A stretch of DNA of 64,000 bases, from NCBI GenBank assembly GCA_015143295.1, contig CM026565.1, positions 26,420,052 through 26,484,051 on the forward strand. The letters are read 5' to 3'. The position numbers were made by a program, and so were the translations under genes. Under the pieces are notes generated by a model that did not search any database, had not been told where the DNA came from, and worked only from the letters and a program-made list of their open reading frames with translations. Positions 1-10,468 of the stretch are shown piece by piece (position 1 is the first letter of the stretch; each line of letters begins with the position of its first letter). The DNA is from Tetracentron sinense. Its lineage: Eukaryota; Streptophyta; Magnoliopsida; Trochodendrales; Trochodendraceae.

Positions 1-2
1 AA

Positions 3-182
3 AATGAGAGCATTCAAGAAATACAACCTTGGAGAATTGAAACAAAATCAGCCCGTTTAGGAGCAATGAAGCATGAAAAAGAAAAGGTAAGCTTTCCTCC
101 AATAAAGTTAGTTGAAGAAACAGAAGGAGAAATCAACCCAGGGAATGAATTATGGAAGCCGAAGTTTCAGCCCAAACTATGA
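3..182 (+). other. Open frame of 59 codons running in from the left edge, unidentified
   Basis: A plus-strand frame is open from the first bases to a TGA at 180-182. Its composition is protein-like (charged, with PWRIETKSARLGAMKHEKEK near its start). I do not recognise the family. It lies opposite the ClpB intron that follows exon 3. It could be the end of a gene or transposon entering from the left, or chance. A good splice-donor-like sequence (AAGGTAAGC) occurs within it at about 86-94. Confidence 0.15.
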
Positions 183-656
183 AAGGAAATGTCCGATGTA
201 TATGGAAATTAAAGCACCCTCAAGGCTCTAATTTCCAGGCAACATAGCTTTTCAACTTTCTGAACCTGTTATGCAGAACCTAGGAGCCCTCCCAGAAAGT
301 CTTAATAGCAATTGTTTATGCAGATTGCGGACCAACAAAAAACGTCCATCTTATCAACTAAATACATAGTATTTGTGTATTCTTCCCAAGAAGAAAGGTT
401 GAAAATCACCACCGCAAAGCACATGGTTCACCGTTCACCTACAGGTAGAGGGATCACCTTGCCACAGGGTGGCAGCCAAGGTAATTATTGCAGTCTAAAT
501 GAAAATAAGTGCATGCTACCAGAGTTCCAACTCGTTTAGAGAATCCAATATCAAATACAAGTTTACCACGACAGATATATGAGAATGAAGCACAGTTTTA
601 GTTATAGAATGGTAAAGCTTGTCAAGCATTGAACATATAACAGAGATGATTAGTAC
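183..656. other. ClpB intron 3 (part), nothing else recognised
   Basis: Minus-strand intron sequence after the exon 3 donor (GT at 656-655). The next ClpB exon, which should begin with the residues following RVTDQN, is not present before the left edge. No repeat or RNA gene was recognised. Confidence 0.5.
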
Positions 657-3264
657 TTTGATCAGTTACTCTCTGACTTCCACGAACAGCTAGAATGGCA
701 TCCTTCAATGCCTTCTCGCTAAGTTGGAGGTTCTTGAATAACTGCTGCCCGAACCTCTTATCAGAAAGGAATGCTAAAACCAGGTGCTCGACTGACAAGA
801 ACTCATCACCCATCTCTTTCTTATGCTTCTTGGCATTGTCCAAAAGAGACTTCAGATGTGAACCCATTATGGGCCCACTCGTGTCACCTACTACCTGCCA
901 CAAGCAAATGAAATAAGTACAATACATACATAATAAAATTTCCCTACTGAACTCGCATTTACATTCCGTACCTTAGGTTGCTGATTAATAAAGCTTTCTG
1001 TAGCCTGTAGAACCGATGTATTGTCAAGTCCTGCCTTTGTGAATATTCTCCGACCCAAACCATCCTTTTGCTCGAGAAGAGCTTTCATTAAATGCTCAGA
1101 TTCCACAATTTGTTGCTTGCTAAGCCTTGCTGCATCAACGGCACCAACAATTCCCTCCCATGCCATCTCAGTGAACTCTGACTGGTTAATCTAACAATAA
1201 CATAAAACAATTCAATCACATAACTGAGAAACAAACGCTGCAAAATGATGAATGCATCCCCGTAAGGCAAGATGCTAGCTCTGAATGGGGAAAAATATCC
1301 TCTAAGAAAGGAATTGACATATTAAGGAATTGAGAAATTTTAAATAGAAACTGACATTCAAAGTTCAGTGGATGGTCGTAACAAATTCAGCTGATCTCTG
1401 TCCTAGTCTTCAGAATTTTCTCTGATCTATTAAGTGTATGTATCTCCAATCCACATTTTACGGTATGGACAAACATGGTGGAGTTTAGGAGAAGAGATTG
1501 ATGTGTGTTTCATGTAAAGTTAAAAGACAACATAGATTATTGATATGGGTTGGAAGCAACAAGTCTAGCGATCTCAGTATAACCCACCGTTCTCCTTATG
1601 CAGTCACTTCTAGCAGGAGATTCAAGACTCTTAAGGTCTTGTTTGGATAGAGTTCTCTAAGAAGAGAATTATTTTTTCAAGAGTTACTTCGGAGGAAATA
1701 ACTCCTGAAGAAGTCTGCAGGAGTCATTCCGAAAATAAAACGACGTCTGGTTTGCACACAGGAAGATCTACTCATAAAAAAAAAAAGTCAAAATTTGTGT
1801 TTGGTTGCACTTGCGAGTTGCGAGAAGCTACTTCTCTTTTTGAACTCCCTTTCCACTTTCAATCGTAAATCTTCTCGTCCATTATGTCAACTTCCAACGA
1901 TTATCAACTTCCCAAAAAAGTCAATCCCTACCAACTTTCCATGGAAGTCAATTTTTCAACTTCCACTGACTTTCTAATTTCAGTGGGATGTCAAAAACCA
2001 AACAACAAACCTAACGCGGTCTATTTTTTACTTCTTGTTCGAGAAGTCTATCCAAATGGGACCTAACTCCTAAGAGGCATGACTGGACATGCATATCAGC
2101 TAAATTGACTCAGTGATGGATTAGCATACACTCATGTTGCAATTAGTTATCCCTAAAATACTATGGATGTAATAGCATAGTATACGATGACACGGCGCAT
2201 GTGGAGGGAATGAAGTATAGCATACTGGTGGATGATTATCTAATATAATATCTTACCTTGTGAAAGGAAAATCATCTTGGTTTTTTTCAAGTGTCTAAAA
2301 AGCAACCCTATCATGTTGGGGGGGGGGACAGAGAACATTCAGGGAACATTATATTCAGTAAATTAGAACTAATGCCACATGAGGAAAAAGACTCTAAAGT
2401 GAAATTGTGTATTTATATAGAGGACTAGAACTCAATATGTTTGAATATTAATGTTTGAAAAATATAACATTATTACTCACAGAAATCATAGACCAACTTC
2501 AATTTTCATCCTCACACTGCCTCCAACATTTTGGCAATTGAAGTTCCGATAAACTATAAGAAAATGCCTTCAATCCAAATCTCTATTATTTCCAAATTCT
2601 GGTTACTTTAAAATAGGTCCCGATTTGTTATTTCTAATTAAACTACATGGTTAACAAAACATAAGAGAATCCAAATTCCAATCATGTGCTGAATTTGACC
2701 TCTAGAAAAACATACATTTTTGTTAACTTGTCATAGGTTACAGCTCGAAATATTATAAAACCTGACAAATTTCGCAATTACAATCTACTTTCGACGTTGT
2801 TTGATTAACAAAATCATGTGTTTTTTTCCTTTCTAATAAATTCCTCATGAAAATTCCACAATTCTGTTGCTTTTCCCCTCAATTTCCCAACCCATCAAAA
2901 CAATCCAAATAAAGATCGAAAACAATACATTGCTCAAGCAAACAAATCAATAAATCTCAAAGAAAAAAGATAATCAAACCTGAGAAGCGCTCCCATTGGC
3001 GGAATAAGAGCGAGTAGAAGAGTAGAACTGGCTGCGAAAACCTTTCTCGACACCATTGAAAGACTTCATATCGGAAACTCCATCAGTGATTATGGTTGGC
3101 GAAGAAGCAAGCGACGAGATACCGTTGGAACCGATTGTCGCGCCGGAAAGTCCACCGGCGGGAGAGAGTAGTGGCAGAGGTTGACGGAGAGAAGATGAAC
3201 AGCTTTTTCCTGCTTTCAAGGCTACATGCACTGATCTCGCGAGCCTGACCGTTCTGGCCGCCAT
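657..3264 (-). CDS. CLPB4: Organellar ClpB/Hsp100 disaggregase, N-terminal exons 1-3 (gene continues past left edge)
   Basis: AAA+ disaggregase that, with Hsp70, rescues aggregated proteins in mitochondria or plastids. Exons on the minus strand are 3264-2980 (95 codons), 1190-972 (73 codons) and 894-657 (79 codons plus one base). All junctions are GT-AG and the frame is kept. Exon 1 starts at an ATG followed by MAARTVRLARSVHVALKAGK, an Arg/Ser-rich stretch without acidic residues that fits a transit peptide and ends near RSYSANGSASQ. Exons 2-3 encode the Clp N domain (FTEMAWEG, QQIVESEHLMKALLEQKDG, FLSVEHLVLAFLSDKRFGQQ, VRGSQRVTDQ). The AAA modules are outside the window. An in-frame ATG 29 codons upstream (3351) exists, but the downstream one gives the more typical presequence. 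The presequence suggests the mitochondrial paralogue (CLPB4-like); plastid CLPB3 is the alternative. Confidence 0.88.
1635..2063. mobile_element. Tourist-like (PIF/Harbinger) MITE in ClpB intron 1
   Basis: A 429-bp element with terminal inverted repeats: GGTCTTGTTTGGATAGAGTT at the left, and GGTCCCATTTGGATAGACTT reading in from the right. It is flanked by TAA on both sides (1632-1634, 2064-2066). A 3-bp TWA target duplication and a GG...GTTTGG terminus are hallmarks of Tourist elements. It has no coding capacity. It lies in the 1.8-kb first intron of the ClpB gene. The rest of that intron (1191-1631 and 2067-2979) shows nothing else recognisable. Confidence 0.8.
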
Positions 3265-3417
3265 GAATTGCAGTCTCTCTGTAAGAAAGGGTTTGGGTTT
3301 TCTTGGTCTGGGATTAATGGCTTCTGTAGAGAAAGCTTGAGGAAGGGGCAAAACTAAAAAACGTTTTTTTTTTTTGTTTTTTTGGCGGTTGATTGATGGG
3401 GGTACTGGAAATGAGAA

Positions 3418-3430
3418 GAAGTTTGTAGAA
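3418..3430 (-). promoter_or_regulatory. Heat-shock-element-like site upstream of ClpB
   Basis: GAAgtTTGtaGAA matches the GAAnnTTCnnGAA heat-shock element at eight of nine fixed positions with correct spacing, about 155 bp upstream of the ClpB ATG. ClpB/Hsp100 genes are known HSF targets. A single imperfect site in purine-rich DNA could be chance. Confidence 0.3.
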
Positions 3431-3539
3431 GTAAGGAGGAGTTTCTGGCTTTGGTTTGAGAGTTTAGCTTTGGCGTCGCTGTTTGGTTACGGGGTTAGCT
3501 CTGGCTAGTTGGATCCAACCCACAAAAATCATAATCTAG

Positions 3540-4310
3540 TGCTTGGTTGAGACTGGGTTAGGAATAAGATTGAACTGGGTCGAGTCAAGCCGAGTCATAA
3601 GATATTTAGGCTCGGCTCGTTAATTAAATGAGCTCGATATCAAATTCAAGTTTTGACTTTGTTTATTAAGTATAAATAAACTAAGTTTGATCAAGCTTTT
3701 AATGAGCCGAGCTCAAGCCATTTGGGAATAACTTAGTTCGTTAATTAATCCTATTAACGGATATGATGAAGTGTTTCTCCTGGGTTTTCTTTGATTGAGA
3801 GTTGAGAATGTTTTTTTTTTAATGTAGATAAAGGGAATGGTGTTAAATCAAACTTCAAATGGCTTGTATAGCATAGGATGACACTAGTATTTACTTAATT
3901 ACACATGCAAGTATTTAACAGTTAGTGTTCTCAAATAAAATTATGTGTACTTAATTTTAAGTATTTAAATATATTAAGTATACTTTAATTGTTTTAATAA
4001 CTTAAATATATTTAAGTATGTATATATATAATCATAATTGGGTTGCGTAGTGGGATGTTCACGTTGGCTCGTTAACTGACAAGCTCAAAAATAGGTTCAA
4101 GTTTGGCTTGTTTATTAAATAAACAAGTTTAATCAAACTTTTAACAAGCCAAGCTCAAGTCGTTGGTGTGCAAACATGGTTTGTTAATCAGCACTAAAGA
4201 ATGTGAATGGGTGACTGACCTTTTACGTAAGAATGGAACTTGTCCTTACCCCCAATTAAGTGGGCCCCAAAAATATGCTTTTACATATGCCTTTAGACGG
4301 TTGGATGGAA
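3540..4310. repeat. GGCTCG/CGAGCC dispersed repeat remnants (intergenic)
   Basis: Between the ClpB promoter and 4.3 kb the DNA is AT-rich and holds two inverted-repeat-like stretches. One is at 3600-3745 (GGCTCGGCTCGTTAATTAA ... AATGAGCCGAGCTCAAGCC). The other is at 4060-4195 (TTGGCTCGTTAACTGAC ... AACAAGCCAAGCTCAAG). Similar GAGCTCGGCTCG-rich DNA recurs at 23880-24030 and 27720-28200, so this is a dispersed family of unknown class. No gene seen. Confidence 0.45.
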
Positions 4311-4486
4311 ACTAATTTAGTCCCACATCGGAAGTTGATATACCTCTGTGTCCTTACAAGGCTCCTCTATCCCTTCAAAAGATATGCCCTTTTATAGGGA
4401 TGTATTGGGCTTCAGCCTCATAATGTGTGTGTGTTGGTCTACCGTGTGTGTGTTTAAATGATTAGTGTTTAACCAAAAAAAAAAAA
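4310..4486 (+). mobile_element. Poly-A-tailed dispersed repeat (SINE-like, unclassified)
   Basis: The sequence begins near TAGTCCCACATCGG, continues through a GT-rich stretch (GTGTGTGTGTTGGTCTACC) and ends GTGTTTAACC followed by an A run at 4474-4486. GT-rich stretches with A tails recur at 53140-53240, and a similar tail (TGTGTTAACCAAAAAA) occurs at 28384-28398. That points to a retroposed family. No clear A and B box was seen, so SINE status is uncertain. Confidence 0.3.
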
Positions 4487-7400
4487 TGCCACTAAAACTT
4501 GATGTGTGTTGCATTTGGATACGAAGTGGGTGCAAAAAGCTCTGCTTCCAAATACGCCCTTACAATTCCACATATGATCTGTTTGGATATTGAGAAAATT
4601 ATACATTGAAAATCAAAGATAAACATTAGGAAAAAAAATTTGTGACTATTTTTTCCGTTATCAAGTCTAATTACAAAATCTCTATAATTCATGAAAAAAA
4701 AATCCATATATCCACTTTGTACCTTCAATCAATGGCCAACTGTTAGGTTTTGAGATTAATTATGAATACAAGCTCTTGTTGAAGAGATAATCATTATGAC
4801 TTACCATAGGGATAGTTTATAAATCACAAATATAAAATAATGACAGTTATGCTTACTAATACTTTTTTTTCTATAATTGCCAAAAAATACTCATGTCAAT
4901 ACATATTTTGAGTTGTTCTGATTATCTCCTTAATCATAGCTCCTATTCATAATTAATCTCTTTGGTTTTGGAGTCAATTGACCAGTTGAAAATAGTTTTA
5001 TTGTAATGTCAATGTGGCAAAATGTAACGAAGCTTACTATTATTTATAAGTAAAAAATTATATATATATTCCCCTATATATGTGATAATTGTTATTTATG
5101 AGTAATATATATAATAAAAAAGAGGTCTACCAAAATATAAACATCAAGTTTGTCAACATTTCTCAAATGGATAACACACTCCATGACTTTGCACTCAAAG
5201 GAAGGGTCTCTTAGCTTCCAAATTTCCTATTACCTATAATAGGGAGAGACATATGGAATGAAATTATAAGAAACCAACCAATTGATTTAGAAAACTTCCA
5301 ACAAATGTTGCTATGAGCACACTAAAATTTAATAACTGAACATCAAACTTATTACTTCTACACATTACATACACCACATTCTTTCTCTTTCATATTTGGC
5401 TGAAAATGTGATTGAGAGACTGGTAGAATTATTACTTTGATATGTAACAAAGTTTCGATCCTTGAATTCGTCTAGGTATCTGTCAATTCTTAAAATAACA
5501 ATAAAATTCGATTCATAATTTATTTGTTCTTCATTTGGCATTGATTTTCAAACGATAAACTTTCATTTTTTTTCTCTTTTTTTAAAAAATATATATATTA
5601 AAATCTCTTTAAGGATTTTGAAATTTATTTCTCAAATTGAATGAAAAGTGGTTGTGGTGGTAGTCGGAAGCTTCATCTCTTTCAGTTATTTTTAGCCAGA
5701 GACGAGAGAGAAAAAAGATAGTGTATGGTGTGTGGAAGTAATTTTAAGTTTGGTGTCGAGTGAATGAATATTAGTGTGCTCGCAGTAGCCCCCATAAAAA
5801 GTATAGCACTGATCAGTCTTGTTTAACTTCTTACCCAACAAAAAAAACTTGTTTAGCTAGCCACTTATGACCTTGCATCCAAACACCCCAACATATAATA
5901 CCTAATTAAACCCGAGCAGAGGGAGGCCTATGTGGCATTTCGGGAGGGGTTTTAGGGATTGAACCACTACTTTTAAAAGACATCTTTTCAATCAAATTCA
6001 AATGAGTTTCAGACTTACTAAACTCTTAAATATTTTGAGGCACAACTCTTCAAATCTTACATCTAGCATTTCAAATAGTCGAAACTCTTTAAACTAAGCA
6101 GATTTTGTGGGTTACAACTCTTCGGGATAAGAGAGATGGAATATCTAACCATTGCATTTAACAACTTCTCTATATGCAACACAACTCTTGAAAATAAGAG
6201 AGACAATTTTGATCGATGCAATGCTTCCACTCGGGTGTGTGTGGAAACAACCTACAAAGAATCACGACTCTTGGTCTATTTATAATGTTGTCTCTTCCAT
6301 ATTTCCTAACAACAGCAACACCTCTGATGAATCACAACTCTTGGTCTCTGTAAAATGTTGTGTCCATCTTCTCTAACAACAGTGAAGGCCAAAATCGAAT
6401 GCTTTCCCCCAAAATGCACAGATAAAAGGTATGCATTGCAACAAATGTTGAGGATAGTTTGAAGCAAAATACAACTTATACAATCGATTTCTCCCTTATG
6501 AATTAATTATTTTCTGCAACTCTAATGCGATACAAAGAAATCCGGTTAGTAATAATAAACGTAATGCCTTTTTCATTCATCTCTGATTAGTTCAATAGAT
6601 GTTTCTTCGTGTTTATTTTATATCTGAATGAGGTAAAAATTAAGGAATATGATATTTATGTGGAATTAAACGATTATATAATTGCAGGGGCCATGAAATA
6701 TTGGCTTATGATATTTCTTACCCGTGATGATGTTTCTTTCAAGTTCTTTTTAGGAAGAATCTGATTTTCTAGAAAAAATGACTTATGTTTAATGATACAA
6801 CTAATCTACGTTGGAATTGGAGGGGTTGAATGTTGCAGCCTTTTGAAGATTTATTCAATGTAAATCGCATTTGAAAAGAAAAATCTAGAATATGTATATT
6901 CTTTTGGTTGTTTTTGAAAATGTTTGAGTGTTGTTTGATCTGTAAATAAATCACTAAGTATTTTTTATTTTAGTTGTTTTTGAAAGATTGGTTTATTTAC
7001 ACCATGCCCGTTTTGGTTTAAAGTAGGCATATCAAGGTTGATGCACCTCACCGATTTATTTGGACATATAACATGTAGAATTCTTGGTACATTTGATGAT
7101 CTAATTAATTTCACATGAAATGATGCAGGTATGTCGAGATTGATCTCCCAATCGATTAGGGTGTGAACTTTTTAACAAGGCCTATGAATTTTGAACGCTA
7201 ATTTAGTGGTATGATGTTGTCTATGTTCTTATATTTTCGTAAGAGATCTTAATGTATTTTACTTTTGTTAGGAGGTAATCACACACACTTGATAGGGCAA
7301 CACACAAGATGCATCTTCTTTACCTTCTACAAATTTAGTTTGTTATTAATTTTATTCTTTGTACTAAATTTTAATGTACTATCAATTCATTCATCCATAA

Positions 7401-8190
7401 CTATTACTGGACGATGGGCATATTCAAGGAACAGGAGGTTGGGCAATGACCTATGATACGTCCATGTGATTAAGGTGTTGAGCAACAAACCAATCTGACA
7501 TCACAAAAAAAATTATTTTATTAAGTAATTATAGTTTTTATTATTTTGTATTTTTATATTTTATATATTCATATTATTTATTCCATTTGTTCCATCTTAT
7601 CATTTATTTTTATTTTAACTTTTTCAGTTCATTATAATTTTTTTATTTTTTATTTTTATATTTTATATATTCAAATTATTTATTCAATTTGTTACATCTT
7701 ATAAATTTGTATTCCATATTGTCATTTATCATTTGTAATATTTTTTTCTTTAAATTTTTCAATATGATGCACTGGCCTCATTCTGTTATACTAACTTAAA
7801 GCGCGGCGATTTGAGAGCAATTATAACTTTTTCTTTTTTGGTTTACACGTGGTTTTTTCAGTTCTCACTTATCAGCTATATTACACGGGTTAAAAACTTA
7901 AAAGTTTAGCGATGGTATATGGGTATGGTGGTGGTCATAGATAGAACTCCAATATAGACACTTAGTCTTGTTTTTTTTTTTTGTTCCAGTCGTTCTCATC
8001 GATTTGTCTTTGCAAAAAACTTGATTTGCAACTTGATGTTCATTGGAATAAAGTTAGCATATTTTTGCTTATGATCCACGTTTATTATTATTGTTATTTT
8101 TAATGAATACCTTTATTATTATCAAATATTTTTCTATTAGGTCTTTTAATTCTATCATATTCTTTTTTTAACCATCTCATTTCTGTGCAC
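4487..8190. other. AT-rich intergenic DNA, no gene recognised
   Basis: No open frame with recognisable protein similarity and no paired terminal repeats were found. It contains A/T runs and short microsatellites ((TA)n near 5060 and 5590). An imperfect direct repeat lies at 7530-7700 (see separate entry). Confidence 0.5.
7535..7705. repeat. Imperfect AT-rich direct repeat, about 100-bp spacing
   Basis: The phrase TTTTTATATTTTATATATTCA, followed by AATTATTTATTC or a near variant and then a TTTGTT-like stretch, occurs twice about 100 bp apart. It looks like a local tandem duplication of AT-rich sequence. Confidence 0.4.
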
Positions 8191-8194
8191 CACA

Positions 8195-8375
8195 CATAGA
8201 GCTATCAACGGATATCCGAAAAATTCGAATCCGGTTCGAATGCGACTTTGTTTAGCCGGATAATATTCGAATAACATATCTGACGGATCAAATTCGGATA
8301 ATAAAGAGAGTATCCGATTAATAATCAGATCAAAGTCGGATATTGTTATGTCCACTCCGCTAAATATTCGGACCG
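8195..8375. repeat. GGATATCCGAA-type dispersed repeat
   Basis: A block rich in repeated CGGAT/ATCCG and TTCGAA words (for example GGATATCCGAAAAATTCGAA, CCGGATAATATTCGAA). Related words occur at 10160-10215. It resembles a palindrome-rich intergenic repeat. No family is assigned and no coding frame is supported. Confidence 0.35.
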
Positions 8376-8740
8376 CCAAGATACATGAAAGGTTAGGCTT
8401 TTTTGTCCCGTTTTCTTCTTTAATCCAATGGTCCAAATGAAGCCCCTAAAGTTAAAACCTTAAACCCATTAAACTTAACCACTTTTATAGAGAAAACCAT
8501 GTTGTTTCACAACCTTTGGTCTTACAAAACCATGAGGCAAGAGAGAGAATCATCTCTCTCCCCATTTGGCTGGCTTGGTCTCCCTCCAAGCCTCTCGTCT
8601 CCCAGAGGGCGGGGGGAAATCTTTCTTTAGCTAGTACTATATAGTGGGTCCCCACAATTTTTAAGCTATATTTATATATAATGCCTCCCTTCCCAAAATA
8701 TTTGTCCTATTTTTACAGTGGCCCCCTCAATTGTTGTGAA

Positions 8741-9763
8741 CAGGGGTGGAGCCAGGATTCTCTTGTAGGGGGGGTTTATAATGGGGGTTCAGGGGCTACG
8801 GCCCGATTTTTTTTTTTGGGGGCCAAGTTCATGGGACATCGCCTCTGTTTGTGTCCGTTTTGTAAAGAAAATCATTTTTTTTTCAAAAATTAAGGTGGGG
8901 CTAGAGCTCTCGTCCTCCGACTCCGCCTCTTTCCCAAGCTACACCCTTAGTATTGCTATAGTAAAAAAAAAATTCAAAAACTCATGGGGGGCTTCAGCCC
9001 CCCCGGGCCCCATGTGGCTCCACCAATGGTATTGAATTAGGTCCCGTAAAAGTTAAAACAGTAAAAGAACTGAAATCCTTTATTATAGGGAGATCATATC
9101 CAATTGCAATTGAACTCTTGGAGAGTTCAATTGCACCCCATGCCATCACTTTTAACTTCTATTAATTGTGGTTAAGATTCATTAACCCTCGGGGTTTAAC
9201 AATATAACCTTGATTTTAAAAAAGAAATATTAAAAAATATTAACCTTAAGAGTTATCTTAACTAGAGTTTAAAAAAAATAATATTTTTTCTAAAAGCCAA
9301 GGTTATATTGTTGAACCCCAAGGGTTAGTGAATGTTAATCATAGTTAATTGAGGTTAAAAGGGACATGTGTTGGCTTGTGGGTGAGATTGAACTCTCCCC
9401 AAGTTCAATCGTAATTGCCTATGTGATTCGATCTCTTATGCAAGTATGCTTTTTTTTTTAAGGCAAATGGTATCTAAATTTTAAATATAGCGGTCCCCAA
9501 ATTACATAAAATGTAAAATTTTATTATGTTGGAAGTTTGACCCCTCCAAATTTTGTAAATTTTTAATATGTATAATATAAAAAATTAAAAAATATAGTTA
9601 ATTTTATTTATATCATAACTCTATAAAAAAAATAAAAATTCTCAAGGGCTATGGCCCTGAACCCCATAATATTTCATGCATGCTTATTTTTTTTACAAAA
9701 CAATTAATTTTTTTAATACATGTACTTTGGCCCCCCCAAAGAAAAATTACTGGCTCCGCCCCT
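8741..9763. mobile_element. Composite element with GGGGYGGAGCCAG terminal repeats
   Basis: The left end ACAGGGGTGGAGCCAGGATT (about 8741) is inverted at the right end (CTGGCTCCGCCCCTGT, ending about 9763). An internal copy of the right terminus (CATGTGGCTCCACC, about 9011-9024) suggests two related elements side by side. A similar element lies at 53300-53560, sharing the GTCTGTTTGTGTCCGTTT and GGGCCCCATGTGGCTCC stretches. A hairpin-ended MITE is inserted at 9090-9435. Non-coding; superfamily not determined. Confidence 0.5.
9090..9435. mobile_element. Hairpin-ended MITE (copy 1 of a family also at 29.2-29.9 kb and 54.9 kb)
   Basis: The whole element is a fold-back: GAGATC at the left pairs with GATCTC at the right, and the arms pair almost to the centre (AACAATATAACCTTG against CAAGGTTATATTGTT). 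Just inside each end is a separate small palindrome: AATTGAACTCT-tgg-AGAGTTCAATT at the left, and GATTGAACT...AGTTCAATC at the right. The arm also carries TGGTTAAGATTCA and AAAGGGACA words shared with the 29-kb elements. Non-coding. A target duplication was not clear. Confidence 0.55.
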
Positions 9764-10225
9764 GTTGTCTCCCTCTCCCTTTCCAACCCTGGCACCAACC
9801 CCAACTCCTTTATTCTCTGACGCCTACTATTTCAATAAAATAGCTTCCTTGGCATCGCTTCATTGTTGTTGCCAACACCAACTCACGCCGTGGAGCATCG
9901 TTTTCCTTTGAGGCATGGTCCCATCTCGTCTCTTTCTTTCCCTTTCCAACTGATTTTGAACATTTCCCTCTCTAAAATTACAGTTTTTTCATATATTCAG
10001 AGATTTAGAATTTCAAACCCCTAAATATCAGTAATATTATTTGAAACCCTAATTTTTTCTCAAATCCTTGAAGGGGATAAGGAGTTAGGGATTTTGCAGT
10101 AAACTAATTTCAAAAATGGTGACAACCATGTCTTGATCTTCTCCTCTGTAATTTATCTAATTGGATATTATTCGAATAGGAATACTATATTTTAGTATCC
10201 GTCGAACTGGATACGAGTAGTGATA
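9764..10225. other. Intergenic DNA upstream of RTF2
   Basis: No gene recognised. It contains GGATATTATTCGAATAGG-type words at about 10160-10215, resembling the repeat at 8195-8375. Confidence 0.4.
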
Positions 10226-10340
10226 GGCGTACTCATGAATTCCATTTCCCAAAACACCACCTCATTGGTGGATGCCTCCTCTTAAATACTTACCAACTCT
10301 GGTGGTGCCTTAAGTTAGAGAAATAGAATTCATGGGTACC
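10226..10340. mobile_element. Short inverted-repeat element next to the RTF2 promoter
   Basis: The left arm GTACTCATGAATTCCATTTC (10229-10248) is matched in inverse orientation by GAAATAGAATTCATGGGTAC near 10319-10339. The element is about 115 bp and is MITE-like. It ends about 20 bp upstream of the putative RTF2 TATA box. Target duplication not certain. Confidence 0.45.
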
Positions 10341-10358
10341 TTAATTATTTCCCTAATG

Positions 10359-10368
10359 GTTATAAACA
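10359..10368 (+). promoter_or_regulatory. Probable TATA box of RTF2
   Basis: GGTTATAAACAG lies about 100 bp upstream of the RTF2 ATG, a plausible distance given a short CT/AC-rich 5' UTR (10395-10468). Confidence 0.4.
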
Positions 10369-10468
10369 GTCGTTAGCATCTATAAGACGAATCCATCTAA
10401 ATTACTCCCTCCCTCACCTGTCGTCAACGTCGATACTCGATAGGCAAAATCCCCAAAAAAACAGAACC

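Noticed and set aside
4200-4330. Cassandra-type TRIM with a 5S-like promoter (GAATGGGTGACTGACC)
   Set aside because: Only a short 5S-like word is present; the rest of the 5S internal control region and the LTR ends are absent.
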